DNA of 64,000 bases from Mediterranea massiliensis (GCA_015060685.1 SUXZ01000007.1:1-64000), one strand, 5' to 3'; shown: positions 55,350-64,000, counted from the stretch's first letter. The notes: generated from the letters alone by a model not told the origin. Made by a program: numbers and translations.

Positions 55350-55357
55350 TACCTTTG
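55350..55357 (+). promoter_or_regulatory. -7 box of the DUF3256 gene, next to its start codon
   Basis: TACCTTTG ends only 4 bases before the ATG at 55362. By the usual distance the RNA would start at or within a few bases of the ATG, giving a leaderless or nearly leaderless mRNA. The -33 region is weak. Confidence 0.5.
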
Positions 55358-55361
55358 CATC

Positions 55362-56018
55362 ATGAAGCGAACAATACAATATGGCTTACTCTTTTGGATG
55401 GTGCTGATGGTTGCCGTCTTGCCCCTCCGAGCCCAACAGGCAAAGACCTTCTTTGTGGCGATGCCCGATACAATATTGCCGTTGCTCACCGAAATCAATC
55501 GGGCCGATTGTATCGACTTCCTGGAGAGTAATATGCGTGCCCAAGTAACCAACCGGTTGGATGGCAAGAGTGAGATGACTAAGTTGACCGATGATTACAT
55601 CGCCATGAACCTCTCGTCTCAAAGCCGTTGGCAGATGAAATTGTTGACACTGAACGACTCTACACAAATCATCTGTACTGTGACCACCGTTTGTGCGCCG
55701 GCTTGCGATAGTCATATCCGGTTCTACACTACTAAATGGGAGGCGTTGCCTATGGGCAATTATATCAAGAGTTTGCCTGTGCTGAATGATTTCCTTCCTA
55801 AATTGAGCGAAGAGAGTAGTGACATACCAACACTCGATGCGTTGAAACAGGCCGATATGTTGTTGGTAGATATGCAATTGTCGGCCGATGACGATACGTT
55901 GACCTGTCTTTTCGATACACCTCGATACATGTCCGATGAGGCGGCCAAGAAGCTGAAACCTCTGCTCAAAAAGCCGGTTGTCTATACTTGGTCATCAGGG
56001 TTGTTTGTCCGAAAATAG
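55362..56018 (+). CDS. DUF3256 family exported protein
   Basis: 218 aa. A signal peptide (hydrophobic to residue 22, cleavage after LRAQ) shows export; the next Met inside it would destroy the signal, so the ATG at 55362 is right. The mature part is alpha/beta with no catalytic motif I can name. It resembles the DUF3256 family of Bacteroidales, function unknown. It lies 23 bp after the transporter gene, overlaps the Crp/Fnr gene tail to tail by 24 bp, and may have a leaderless transcript. Confidence 0.85.
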   Translation: MKRTIQYGLLFWMVLMVAVLPLRAQQAKTFFVAMPDTILPLLTEINRADCIDFLESNMRAQVTNRLDGKSEMTKLTDDYIAMNLSSQSRWQMKLLTLNDSTQIICTVTTVCAPACDSHIRFYTTKWEALPMGNYIKSLPVLNDFLPKLSEESSDIPTLDALKQADMLLVDMQLSADDDTLTCLFDTPRYMSDEAAKKLKPLLKKPVVYTWSSGLFVRK

Positions 56019-56684
56019 GTACAAACGAACTTCTTCTAAGGAGGGAATGATGATCTCTCTTCGTTTCAACTCGACCAGTCCCTCTTTTTGCAACTCTTTG
56101 AGCGAATGAGACACACTGATGCGTGATTCATTGATGATACCTCCCAAATACTCCATGTTGATTTTAAGCGTTTTCTTTCCAACCGGGCGTTCGGATAGTG
56201 AGAGAATGAAGTGATAGATACGTTGAGAAGTATCTCCGAAAGAGGGTGTCCAGACTTTGTTTTGGAAGGTTTGTGCGCGATTACTCAAGATGTTCATGTA
56301 ATTCAATCTGAATATTTCATAGTTGAACAGCTCGTTGAGCATTTCCGATTTGGCAATGCAAACAACATGCGTCTCTTCAACGGCAACACATGTAGCCGGG
56401 AAGCGTGTATCCATGCCAAATAATGATTGGGGGAATAGCAGGGTGGGCACTTGCCACTCTTCGATAAACGAAAAGTTTCCGTCTAGAGATGTCGTACTGG
56501 TGGTATATTTCCCTCTTAAAACATAGATGAGTTGGCGGCTCTGATTGCCCGATGAGGCGATGATGTCGCCGGGATAGTATTTGACAAACGAAAGTTTGAC
56601 TTTAGCCAAGATGCGGGTAAAATCTTCTTTGGCCAAGCCTTGTAGTAGAGGTAGCTGTAGTAAGGTGTCGAACATGGTTTCCAT
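55995..56684 (-). CDS. Crp/Fnr family transcriptional regulator
   Basis: 229 aa. The N-terminal cNMP-binding fold covers about residues 25-125 (YYPGDIIASSGNQSRQLIYVLRGKY) and a C-terminal Crp-type helix-turn-helix about 160-215 (YLGGIINESRISVSHSLKELQKEGLVELKRREIII). No cysteine cluster for an Fe-S site, so it is not FNR-like; the ligand is unknown. It has its own promoter on the minus strand. A start at codon 3 or 4 (METMF) is also possible. Confidence 0.9.
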   Translation of the reverse strand: METMFDTLLQLPLLQGLAKEDFTRILAKVKLSFVKYYPGDIIASSGNQSRQLIYVLRGKYTTSTTSLDGNFSFIEEWQVPTLLFPQSLFGMDTRFPATCVAVEETHVVCIAKSEMLNELFNYEIFRLNYMNILSNRAQTFQNKVWTPSFGDTSQRIYHFILSLSERPVGKKTLKINMEYLGGIINESRISVSHSLKELQKEGLVELKRREIIIPSLEEVRLYLFSDKQP

Positions 56685-56711
56685 AACGCTTTCCCGTATT
56701 TTTTTTCAGTG

Positions 56712-56719
56712 CAAAGGTA
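56712..56719 (-). promoter_or_regulatory. -7 box of the Crp/Fnr gene
   Basis: Minus-strand TACCTTTG, 27 bases before the start at 56684. Confidence 0.55.
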
Positions 56720-56777
56720 TGAATATTTCCTAAATTGTTGAAAGTTTTTTCGTAAAAAGCATGCATTGTATGCTCTT

Positions 56778-57431
56778 TTATTGCTGATTAGCTTCGTCGG
56801 GTGTGTTTTCTTCGTAATTTATCTCCTCGTCATCCTCCTTTTCGTCGGCAAACGGATTAGGCCGTTGAGGTCCTTGCTTGAGGAATGCAACCGCACACAA
56901 TATGCCGGTGATGGCACCACTTAAATGGCCTTCCCACGAAGTAGTGACCTTGACAAAGCCGGGAAACATTTTCCATACCAGCCCGCCATAAAGGAACGTA
57001 ATGAGCAGTGAAATGGCTATCAATGGAATGTGCTTCCTTAAAATACCGCTGAAGAAGAGGAAAAAAGCCAATCCGTAAATGATGCCGCTGGCACCGATGT
57101 GCCAACCGGGTTTGCCGATGATAAACGTCAGTATGCCGCATCCAATCCAGATAATGAACAGTATATAGGGGGCTATCTGACGATAAAAATAAAACAAACA
57201 CCACGAAAGGATGAAAAACGGTAGGGTGTTGCCCAACAGATGTCTGAATCCGCTATGAATCAGCGGATGGGCAAATACACCAAAAAATCCTTGTTTGCGC
57301 AACGGATATATGCCAAGGCGGGAAAAGTCCCAATCCATGCCCACTTCCAATATTTTCAATGCATACATGATGAATAGTATGAATAGTGGAATGACGGCCG
57401 AAAGTGCAATTCTAAGGATTTCTTTCTTCAT
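56778..57431 (-). CDS. Rhomboid family intramembrane serine protease
   Basis: 217 aa with six membrane helices. Conserved HPLIHSGFRHLLGNTLPF (loop 1 and helix 2), the catalytic serine motif HIGASGIIYGL, and the catalytic His in EGHLSGAITG. The C-terminus is acidic and probably cytoplasmic. Likely cleaves membrane proteins within the bilayer; targets unknown. A -7-like TACTATTG (one mismatch) lies on the minus strand at 57471-57464. Confidence 0.93.
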   Translation of the reverse strand: MKKEILRIALSAVIPLFILFIMYALKILEVGMDWDFSRLGIYPLRKQGFFGVFAHPLIHSGFRHLLGNTLPFFILSWCLFYFYRQIAPYILFIIWIGCGILTFIIGKPGWHIGASGIIYGLAFFLFFSGILRKHIPLIAISLLITFLYGGLVWKMFPGFVKVTTSWEGHLSGAITGILCAVAFLKQGPQRPNPFADEKEDDEEINYEENTPDEANQQ

Positions 57432-57511
57432 TGTTTTTTGGTGCTGATTACTATTTCGCTACAATAGTACGGCTATTTTTGAAGAAAAACGAAAAAAAAC
57501 AATTTTTTTAT

Positions 57512-57541
57512 TTTGTGTATGTATAATAATTCGTAAATTTG
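57512..57541 (+). promoter_or_regulatory. Promoter of the glycogen operon
   Basis: TTTG at 57512-57515, an 18-bp spacer and TAAATTTG at 57534-57541. The leader before the start at 57611 is about 65 bases, longer than usual in this window, and AT-rich; no riboswitch fold was recognised in it. Confidence 0.7.
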
Positions 57542-57610
57542 GGCATTACATCAGTAAAGATGGTGACAATATGGAATTATTAACCTTTTAATTTTAAAAT
57601 ATTCATAACT

Positions 57611-59551
57611 ATGAGCTATTTACGATTTGACAAGACCTTGATGATTAATCTGGAGGAATCTTTGCCAAGGGAGATTCTACGGACAAATCAATCGGGTGCC
57701 TATCATTGTACTACAGTAGTAGATTGCAATACTCGAAAGTATCATGGCTTATTGGTGATTCCTATCCCCAATTTGGATGATGAAAATCATGTCTTGCTTT
57801 CTTCTTTGGATGAAACCGTCATCCAACATGGCGCGGAATTTAATTTGGGGTTGCACAAATATCAAGGGAATAACTATAGCCCGAATGGACATAAGTATAT
57901 CCGAGAATTTGATTGCGAAAAGATTCCTGCTACTACCTATCGTGTAGGTGGCGTTATCTTACGCAAGGAGAAGATTTTTGTGCACCACGAAAATCGAATC
58001 TTAATCCGCTACACCTTGGTAGATGCTCATTCTGCAACAACACTTCGTTTCCGCCCGTTCCTGGCTTTCCGTAGTGTGCGTGAGTACACTCATGAAAACT
58101 CGCAAGCCAATCGCGATTACCAAGTGATAGAGAATGGTATCAAGACATGTATGTATCCCGGTTATCCTGAACTCTTCATGCAATTGAACAAGAAGTGCGA
58201 ATTCCATTACCACCCTGATTGGTATCGTGGAATGGAGTATCCGAAGGAACAGGAACGTGGATACGACTTTAATGAAGATTTGTATGTACCTGGCTATTTC
58301 GAAGTGCCCATCAAGAAGGGCGAAAGCATTGTCTTCTCTGCTGGTGTTTCTGAAATATCTACCCGCCGTTTGAAACAGATATTCGAGGCGGAAGTAGAAG
58401 ACCGTGTACCTCGCGATAGCTTCTTCCATTGCTTGAAGAACTCGGCTCACCAATTCCATAACAAGCAAGGCGATGAGCACTACATCCTTGCCGGTTATCC
58501 TTGGTTCAAGTGCCGTGCACGCGACCTCTTTATTTCATTGCCAGGTTTGACATTGGCCGTGGATGAGATTGACGAATTCGAGGATGTTATGAAGACCGCC
58601 GAAAAGGCTATCCGTGACTTCATTACTGAAAGGCCATCGCAATGCAAGGTGTATGAGATGGAACATCCTGACGTGTTGTTGTGGGCCATCTGGACATTGC
58701 AACAATATGCCAAGACAACCTCTCGCGAACAATGCCGCAAGAAATATGGTGAGTTGATTCAAGACATCATGAACTATATTCTCGACCGCAAGCACGATAA
58801 CCTCTTCTTGCACGAAAATGGTTTGCTCTATACCAATGGTGTAGATAAGGCGGTTACCTGGATGAACTCAACGGCTAACGGACGTCCGGTGATTCCAAGA
58901 ACAGGCTATGTAGTAGAGGTGAATGCCTTGTGGTATAATGCCCTTCGATTTGTAGCCGATCTGTTCAGAGAAGGAGGAAACGAGATTTTTGCCGATGAAT
59001 TGGATACGCAAGCCGAACTAACCGGCAAGTCGTTTGTTGAAGTATTCAGAAACGAGTATGGTTATCTGTTCGACTATGTAGATGGCTATATGATGGATTG
59101 GAGCGTTCGCCCGAACATGATATTTACGGTTGCATTCGATTATTCTCCGTTGGATCGTGGACAGAAAAAACAGGTATTGGATATCGTAACAAAAGAGTTG
59201 CTTACCCCTAAGGGATTGCGCTCGTTGAGCCCGAAGAGTGGCGGGTACAATCCAAACTATGTTGGTCCGCAAACTCAACGCGACTATGCATACCACCAAG
59301 GTACTGCTTGGCCTTGGCTCATGGGATTCTATATGGAAGCCTATCTGCGCATCTACAAGATGAGCGGAATCTCTTTGGTAAACCGTTATCTAATCGGTTT
59401 CGAAGAGGAAATGACAAGCCATTGTGTAGGCTCTATTCCTGAATTGTTCGATGGTAATCCTCCGTTCAAAGGACGCGGAGCCGTTTCATTTGCCATGAAC
59501 GTTGCAGAAATTTTGCGTATTTTGAAGTTGTTATCTAAGTATAATCAATAA
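57611..59551 (+). CDS. Glycogen debranching enzyme family protein
   Basis: 646 aa, cytoplasmic. The N-terminal beta-rich domain (about 1-260) begins with ESLPREILRTNQSGAYHCTTVVDCNTRKYHGLL, as in bacterial amylo-alpha-1,6-glucosidase-like enzymes (GH133 type). The C-terminal part (about 270-640) is an alpha/alpha barrel with AGYPWFKCRARDLFISLPGL, WMNSTANGRPVIPRTGY and YHQGTAWPWLMGFY. It likely removes branches from glycogen. First of three genes for glycogen metabolism. Confidence 0.91.
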   Translation: MSYLRFDKTLMINLEESLPREILRTNQSGAYHCTTVVDCNTRKYHGLLVIPIPNLDDENHVLLSSLDETVIQHGAEFNLGLHKYQGNNYSPNGHKYIREFDCEKIPATTYRVGGVILRKEKIFVHHENRILIRYTLVDAHSATTLRFRPFLAFRSVREYTHENSQANRDYQVIENGIKTCMYPGYPELFMQLNKKCEFHYHPDWYRGMEYPKEQERGYDFNEDLYVPGYFEVPIKKGESIVFSAGVSEISTRRLKQIFEAEVEDRVPRDSFFHCLKNSAHQFHNKQGDEHYILAGYPWFKCRARDLFISLPGLTLAVDEIDEFEDVMKTAEKAIRDFITERPSQCKVYEMEHPDVLLWAIWTLQQYAKTTSREQCRKKYGELIQDIMNYILDRKHDNLFLHENGLLYTNGVDKAVTWMNSTANGRPVIPRTGYVVEVNALWYNALRFVADLFREGGNEIFADELDTQAELTGKSFVEVFRNEYGYLFDYVDGYMMDWSVRPNMIFTVAFDYSPLDRGQKKQVLDIVTKELLTPKGLRSLSPKSGGYNPNYVGPQTQRDYAYHQGTAWPWLMGFYMEAYLRIYKMSGISLVNRYLIGFEEEMTSHCVGSIPELFDGNPPFKGRGAVSFAMNVAEILRILKLLSKYNQ

Positions 59552-59567
59552 GAGGAGGAATAATAGT

Positions 59568-60833
59568 ATGAAAGTTTTAATGTTTGGATGGGAATTTCCT
59601 CCCAAAATATATGGTGGTCTTGCTGTTGCTTCTTATGGTATTACCAAGGGCTTGAGTTTGCAGGGAGATGTGGAAACAACTTTCTGCTTGCCGAAACCTT
59701 GTGGCGAAGAAGAGAATTTCTTGAACATCATCGGAATGAATCAGGTGCCCATTGTTTGGCGCAACGTGGATTACGACTACTTGAAGTCGCGCTTGTCAAA
59801 CGGCATGACACCCGAACAATACTATGCCCTTCGCGATCATATCTATGCCGACTTCTCGTACATGAATGTCAACGATTTGGGCTGTATGGAGTTTGCAGGT
59901 GGCTATCCCAAGAACTTGCACGAAGAGATTAATAACTTCTCGATTATAGCCGGTCAGGTGGCACGCCAACAAGAATTCGACATCATTCACGCACACGACT
60001 GGTTGACCTTCCCTGCCGGTGTACATGCCAAGATGGTGAGTGGTAAGCCGCTCTGTATTCATGTGCATGCTACCGACTTCGACCGCTCGCGTGGAAAGGT
60101 TAATCCTACCGTTTACTCTGTCGAGAAGAATGGTATGGATCATGCCGATTGCATCATGTGTGTATCTGAGCTGACCCGTCAAACCGTAATTAACGAGTAC
60201 CATCAACATCCCAGCAAGGTATTTGCTATGCACAATGCGGTATATCCATTGCCACAAGAGTATCAGGAAATTCCTCGTCCCGACCATTCGAAAGAGAAGG
60301 TGGTTACTTTCTTAGGCCGTATCACCATGCAAAAGGGTCCTGAATACTTCGTCGAGGCTGCAGCTTTGGTACTGAAGCGTACACGCAACATCCGTTTCGT
60401 AATGGCCGGATCGGGCGATATGATGGATGCCATGATCAACTTGGTGGCCGAGCGTGGCATTGCTGACCGCTTCCACTTCCCGGGCTTCATGAAGGGTAAA
60501 CAGGTGTACGAGGTTTACAAGAACAGCGATGTGTTTGTAATGCCTTCGGTATCCGAACCTTTCGGTATCGCTCCATTGGAAGCAATGCAATGCGGTACGC
60601 CATCAATCATTTCCAAGCAATCGGGTTGTGGCGAAATCTTGGATAAGGTGATAAAGACCGACTATTGGGATATTCACGCTATGGCAGATGCCATCTACTC
60701 CATCTGTACCAATCCTTCACTCTTCAACTATCTGCAAGAAGAGGGCTTGAAGGAGGTTGACGAAATTACTTGGGAGAAGGTTGGCCTTCGCATTCGTGCC
60801 CTTTACGAGGATGTTTTAAAGAACTATAAATAA
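59568..60833 (+). CDS. GT4-type glycosyltransferase, glycogen cluster
   Basis: 421 aa, GT-B fold. The N-terminus MFGWEFPPKIYGGLAVASYGI holds the Gly-rich sugar-nucleotide loop, HAHDWLTFPAGV follows near residue 145, and the C-terminal SEPFGIAPLEAMQCG is the EX7E motif. It resembles glycogen synthase-like glycosyltransferases of Bacteroidota and may elongate glucan from UDP- or ADP-glucose. It starts 16 bp after the debranching gene and ends 17 bp before the GH57 gene. The donor is not certain. Confidence 0.9.
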   Translation: MKVLMFGWEFPPKIYGGLAVASYGITKGLSLQGDVETTFCLPKPCGEEENFLNIIGMNQVPIVWRNVDYDYLKSRLSNGMTPEQYYALRDHIYADFSYMNVNDLGCMEFAGGYPKNLHEEINNFSIIAGQVARQQEFDIIHAHDWLTFPAGVHAKMVSGKPLCIHVHATDFDRSRGKVNPTVYSVEKNGMDHADCIMCVSELTRQTVINEYHQHPSKVFAMHNAVYPLPQEYQEIPRPDHSKEKVVTFLGRITMQKGPEYFVEAAALVLKRTRNIRFVMAGSGDMMDAMINLVAERGIADRFHFPGFMKGKQVYEVYKNSDVFVMPSVSEPFGIAPLEAMQCGTPSIISKQSGCGEILDKVIKTDYWDIHAMADAIYSICTNPSLFNYLQEEGLKEVDEITWEKVGLRIRALYEDVLKNYK

Positions 60834-60850
60834 TTAAACAAGCATTAGAT

Positions 60851-62233
60851 ATGAGAACAATCTGTCTTTATTTTGAAATACATCAGATTATTCATCTGAA
60901 ACGTTATCGTTTCTTCGATATTGGTACCAATCACTATTACTACGACGATTATGCCAATGAAACAAGTATTGGCGATGTTGCCGAACGCTCATACATTCCG
61001 GCTTTGACTACCTTGTACGAGATGGTCAAGAACTCAAACGGCAAGTTTAAAGTGGCCTTTTCTATTTCGGGTGTGGCATTGGAGCAATTGGAAATCTATG
61101 CTCCGGCAGTTATCGAATTGCTGCACGAATTGAATAATACCGGTTGTTGCGAATTCTTGGCAGAGCCTTACTCACATGGTCTCTCTTCTTTGGCAAACGA
61201 AGAATGCTTCAAGGCCGATGTAATGAAGCAATGTGCCAAGATGAAACAACTCTTTGGCAAGGAACCTAAGGTGTTCCGTAACTCAAGTTTGATCTATTCA
61301 GACGAAATCGGTGCGATGGTTGCAAGCATGGGCTTCAAAGGTATGCTTACCGAAGGTGCCAAGCATGTATTGGGTTGGAAGAGCCCGCACTACTTGTATC
61401 ATTGCAACATGAATCCTAAGTTGAAACTGTTGTTGCGCGACTACAAGCTTTCAGATGATATCAGCCTTCGTTTCTCAAACTCAGAATGGAGCGAATATCC
61501 GTTGTTTGCCGATAAGTACATCAGTTGGATCGACGAGTTGCCGCAAGAAGAACAGGTAATCAACATCTTTATGGAATTGTGTGCATTGGGTGTATTCCAA
61601 CCATTGTCATCCAATATCCTCGAGTTCTTGAAGGCATTGCCAGCATGTGCACAAGCCAAGGGCATCACCTTCTCTACTCCTACCGAGGTGGTTACTAAAC
61701 TGAAGTCGGTATCTCAACTCGATGTTCCTTATCCAATGTCTTGGGTAGATGAAGAACGCGACACAAGCTGCTGGTTGGGTAATGTGATGCAACGCGAAGC
61801 ATTTGATAAGTTGTATAGTGTTGCCGAACGTGTTCATATCTGTACAGATAGCCGCATCAAGCAAGATTGGGATTACCTGCAAGCAAGTAATAACTTCCGC
61901 TTCATGACTACCAAGAACTCGGGTGTTTCATTCTATCGTGGCATTTACGATTCTCCATACGATGCATTCACCAACTACATGAATATCTTGGGCGACTTCA
62001 TCAAACGAGTAGATTCTCTCTATCCGGTAGATATCGAAAACGAAGAGTTGAATGCTTTGATTACAACCATCAAGAACCAAGGTGATGAAATTGAAGCATT
62101 GCAAAAGCAATTGCAAAAAGCACAAGCCAAGTTGGCAAAGGAAAAGCCTGCTAAAGTTGAAGCAGAACCGGCTCCAAAAGCAAAGAAGTGTGCTCCAAAA
62201 GCCAAGAAGGCTACAGCTAAGAAGGAAAAGTAA
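60851..62233 (+). CDS. GH57 family glycoside hydrolase with basic tail
   Basis: 460 aa. The GH57 barrel (about 1-390) starts ICLYFEIHQIIHL and has CCEFLAEPYSHGLSSL with a likely catalytic Glu, followed by IYSDEIGAMVASMGFKGMLTEG. After a coiled stretch (about 398-430) the last 35 residues are Ala, Lys and Pro (histone H1-like). GH57 enzymes include alpha-amylases and glycogen branching enzymes; which of them this is cannot be told. Third gene of the glycogen operon, closed by a strong terminator. Confidence 0.9.
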   Translation: MRTICLYFEIHQIIHLKRYRFFDIGTNHYYYDDYANETSIGDVAERSYIPALTTLYEMVKNSNGKFKVAFSISGVALEQLEIYAPAVIELLHELNNTGCCEFLAEPYSHGLSSLANEECFKADVMKQCAKMKQLFGKEPKVFRNSSLIYSDEIGAMVASMGFKGMLTEGAKHVLGWKSPHYLYHCNMNPKLKLLLRDYKLSDDISLRFSNSEWSEYPLFADKYISWIDELPQEEQVINIFMELCALGVFQPLSSNILEFLKALPACAQAKGITFSTPTEVVTKLKSVSQLDVPYPMSWVDEERDTSCWLGNVMQREAFDKLYSVAERVHICTDSRIKQDWDYLQASNNFRFMTTKNSGVSFYRGIYDSPYDAFTNYMNILGDFIKRVDSLYPVDIENEELNALITTIKNQGDEIEALQKQLQKAQAKLAKEKPAKVEAEPAPKAKKCAPKAKKATAKKEK

Positions 62234-62253
62234 TCAATTACTCCTTATTATAT

Positions 62254-62300
62254 AAAGTAAGGGGTTGTGCCGCGGCACAACCCCTTACTTTTTTCTTTTT
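62254..62300 (+). terminator. Terminator of the glycogen operon
   Basis: A perfect 19-bp inverted repeat (62254-62272 with 62273-62291) followed by a T-rich run. The loop is formed by bases at the centre. It can also serve DUF4270 transcripts coming from the other side. Confidence 0.93.
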
Positions 62301-62321
62301 ATACTTAGGTATTGGAATTTT

Positions 62322-62331
62322 CCCTTAAGGG
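62322..62331. repeat. CCCTTAAGGG palindrome, third site of the TTAAGGG motif
   Basis: A 10-bp palindrome followed by TAAATG, a variant of the TTAAGGGAAAATG element found at 19175 and 51264. It lies between the operon terminator and the DUF4270 stop codon. Confidence 0.5.
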
Positions 62332-62346
62332 TAAATGTTTCAAGTA

Positions 62347-63870
62347 TTATTCAAAGCTTGTATAAGTCACTTCTATCTTCAAGGCACTACCTTTAGGACC
62401 ACCTTTTAACTTGGCATAGCCAGGTTTCAAATCGTTTTGGATGCTGGTCAGTGTAGAGTTGTAGCCACCTGTTGTTTCGTATATCATTACGATGGGTATA
62501 AGCAATACTTTGTCCCAATCAGGGTTCTCGGTAGTCCATGTAGCTTCCCAAGTTGCTTCGTTAAAGCTGCTGCCGGCTTGTTCTTTAGCCTTCTTCTTGG
62601 CCTCTTCCTTCTCGTTGATGCAGGTTGTAACCAATCGTGCAATGTTTGGGAAGGTATAGGTGTTGGTAGCTGCAGCATTGTGTGTGGCCGTGTACGAAGT
62701 GATATTATCAGCCAACTCATTGTTTTCGAAGAAGCTCTTTACATCTTTCTTGCGAATCAGCAACACGTTGTTGGGTGCATCCATACTATACTTATAGATA
62801 CTTTCTTGGTTGTAGTTGTTGAATGTCAGTTTTACGGCATTCAGTGTGTCGCCAACCAAGTCGTTGTGAATGACATTGTATGGCAATGTCGCTTCGGTAA
62901 AGATACCTGCTGGCGACTTGATGTAAGTGTGCTCTTCTTCAGCTACACGCATGGCAATCATTTCGCTATTATAGAAATGGTTGGCTTGAATCACCTCTTT
63001 GGTAGAAGAGAACACGGTGTAGTAGCTGTAGGCCAACGAGTCCTTGCCGTCAATTTGCGAAAGCTTCACGCCCAATGAGTCGGTATAGTGTTGGCAAAGC
63101 ATCATTCGCATGTCAATGCGGTCAATGTATAGGATGGTACCATCACCCATATCATTCTTTACATATACCCCTTTGAATACGTTGTTGATGAATGTTTCGG
63201 CATCTTTGAACAGTTCGGGATGTTCGCGATTCAGTTTCAAGATGCTGTTTGCATACTCCTTGCTTAGGGGAAACGATACGTTTGGATAGTAAGTGCTGTT
63301 ACCGTAGCTGTCTTTGGCATTTCTCACCGAGTCGGGCACGGAGGTGTCGTATGCGGTAAATGTTTTGCGTCCAATCAACGTGTTCTTGTTGTAGAACTTC
63401 TCTGGGTCGATGTTGGTATATCTGTTCTTTTCCAAACGCTTGTCTAGCTCGTAGATGCTCATTTGGCAAGCATTGATCGAATCGCCAAACCAGTTGTTGT
63501 AGTACACCACCAATTCAGCCGTAACGATAGAGTCGCCGGCCATGCTTCCGCTGGCAGTCTGCTTGATAGGGTCATACTTGTAAACGGCAGGGAATTTGAA
63601 GTTGTCGGTACAGTTCAACTCGGTCAGGAAACTGGCTTCGTAATAGCCGAATTGTGGGTCGGTGAATTTTCCAACATATCCCGTACTGGTTTTTGCAAAA
63701 ACAGAATCTACGGCAATCGAGCGTGTGCTGATGTCGTAGATTTTTGTTTGGGTAGTCAGTAAGTCTTCACTTGGGAGCATATCCATACCCAACGAGCCGG
63801 TGTTGTCGTCGCATCCGGTCATGAGTAGAATGGTGCAGAGCAGTGCTCCTAAATAGTTGATAATCTTCAT
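62347..63870 (-). CDS. DUF4270 family lipoprotein
   Basis: 507 aa with a lipobox (LLMTGC, Cys20). The mature start DDNTGSLGMDMLPSEDLLTTQTKIYDISTRS is the usual DUF4270 opening, and the rest is beta-rich. DUF4270 genes lie next to glycogen synthase in many Bacteroidales; the function is unknown, probably on the outer membrane. It starts 14 bases after the stop of the partial gene at the window edge, so the two are co-transcribed. Confidence 0.88.
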   Translation of the reverse strand: MKIINYLGALLCTILLMTGCDDNTGSLGMDMLPSEDLLTTQTKIYDISTRSIAVDSVFAKTSTGYVGKFTDPQFGYYEASFLTELNCTDNFKFPAVYKYDPIKQTASGSMAGDSIVTAELVVYYNNWFGDSINACQMSIYELDKRLEKNRYTNIDPEKFYNKNTLIGRKTFTAYDTSVPDSVRNAKDSYGNSTYYPNVSFPLSKEYANSILKLNREHPELFKDAETFINNVFKGVYVKNDMGDGTILYIDRIDMRMMLCQHYTDSLGVKLSQIDGKDSLAYSYYTVFSSTKEVIQANHFYNSEMIAMRVAEEEHTYIKSPAGIFTEATLPYNVIHNDLVGDTLNAVKLTFNNYNQESIYKYSMDAPNNVLLIRKKDVKSFFENNELADNITSYTATHNAAATNTYTFPNIARLVTTCINEKEEAKKKAKEQAGSSFNEATWEATWTTENPDWDKVLLIPIVMIYETTGGYNSTLTSIQNDLKPGYAKLKGGPKGSALKIEVTYTSFE

Positions 63871-63884
63871 TGTTGATGTTCCTT

Positions 63885-64000
63885 TTAAAGTTGTTGTGTG
63901 TTGTCGTTGGCACTTTCCATTACCACATCATAGAATTCGTTGCATGCGTTGGCATACTCTTCCGGCAATTGGTATTCCAGTATCGGTTTGCCCAAGCTCT
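63885..64000 (-). CDS. Glycogen/starch synthase, C-terminal end (partial)
   Basis: Only the last 38 codons are inside the window. They read SLGKPILEYQLPEEYANACN, then EFYDVVMESANDNTQQL and stop. This resembles the C-terminus of the GT5-like glycogen/starch synthase found before DUF4270 in Bacteroides. The assignment leans on context (glycogen operon nearby, DUF4270 14 bases downstream), since the catalytic part is outside the window. Confidence 0.6.
   Translation of the reverse strand, partial: SLGKPILEYQLPEEYANACNEFYDVVMESANDNTQQL

Overview
The window looks like a chromosomal segment of a gut-type Bacteroidales bacterium (Bacteroides, Phocaeicola or a close relative). The reasons are the many TAnnTTTG -7 promoter boxes with TTTG-like -33 boxes, the weak Shine-Dalgarno signals, and typical Bacteroidota families: GldH, TamL-type lipoprotein barrel, DUF3256, DUF4270, DUF5715, DUF6057, TlpA-like lipoproteins and a fimbrillin. 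Most of the window is core genome. Assignments rest on reading motifs; no database search was run.

Layout. 1-120: 3' end of a 5S rRNA and its terminator. 146-3142: an ABC exporter operon with its own GntR/YtrA-type regulator and a palindromic operator on the promoter. 3167-7084: two large TlpA-like thioredoxin proteins. 7085-7613: a gene-free region with an unusual 22-bp-periodic array, then an initiator tRNA on the minus strand. 7826-9887: TetR regulator, fabG and an RluA-type pseudouridine synthase. 9952-16080: probable operon phoH, purC, ubiE/menG, aroE, hydrolase, TPM protein and lemA, closed by a strong terminator. 16178-18122: a fimbrillin-like lipoprotein gene broken by a frameshift. 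18199-21983: metF, holB, ricT, gldH. 21975-29222, minus strand: purH and the cell-elongation cluster mreB-mreC-mreD-mrdA-rodA. 29642-40417: lipoprotein PPIase, tamB-tamL, a nucleotidyltransferase and an ABC-F ATPase. 40425-47825, minus strand: AT-rich membrane protein, B3/4 protein, metal permease with HMA domain, ECF sigma factor with partner membrane protein, then hpt-adk-(four-helix-bundle gene)-obgE-pgeF. 47908-51167: a CxxCH propeller lipoprotein with a DUF6057 membrane protein. 51382-57431: nnr, DUF5715 peptidase-like protein, truA, EamA transporter, DUF3256, Crp/Fnr regulator, rhomboid. 57512-64000: glycogen debranching enzyme, GT4 glycosyltransferase and GH57 enzyme, then DUF4270 lipoprotein and the 3' end of what is probably glycogen synthase.

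The most unusual content is non-coding. Two intergenic regions (7144-7539 and 29469-29600) carry arrays with an exact 22-bp period whose motif changes along the array or alternates in orientation every 11 bp. Short 22-bp-phased units also occur at 19153-19196 and 51220-51285. Separately, a small four-helix-bundle gene sits inside the adk-obgE operon, enclosed by 37-nt inverted repeats. This is the layout of the intervening sequences known from 23S rRNA, but here it is in a messenger RNA.
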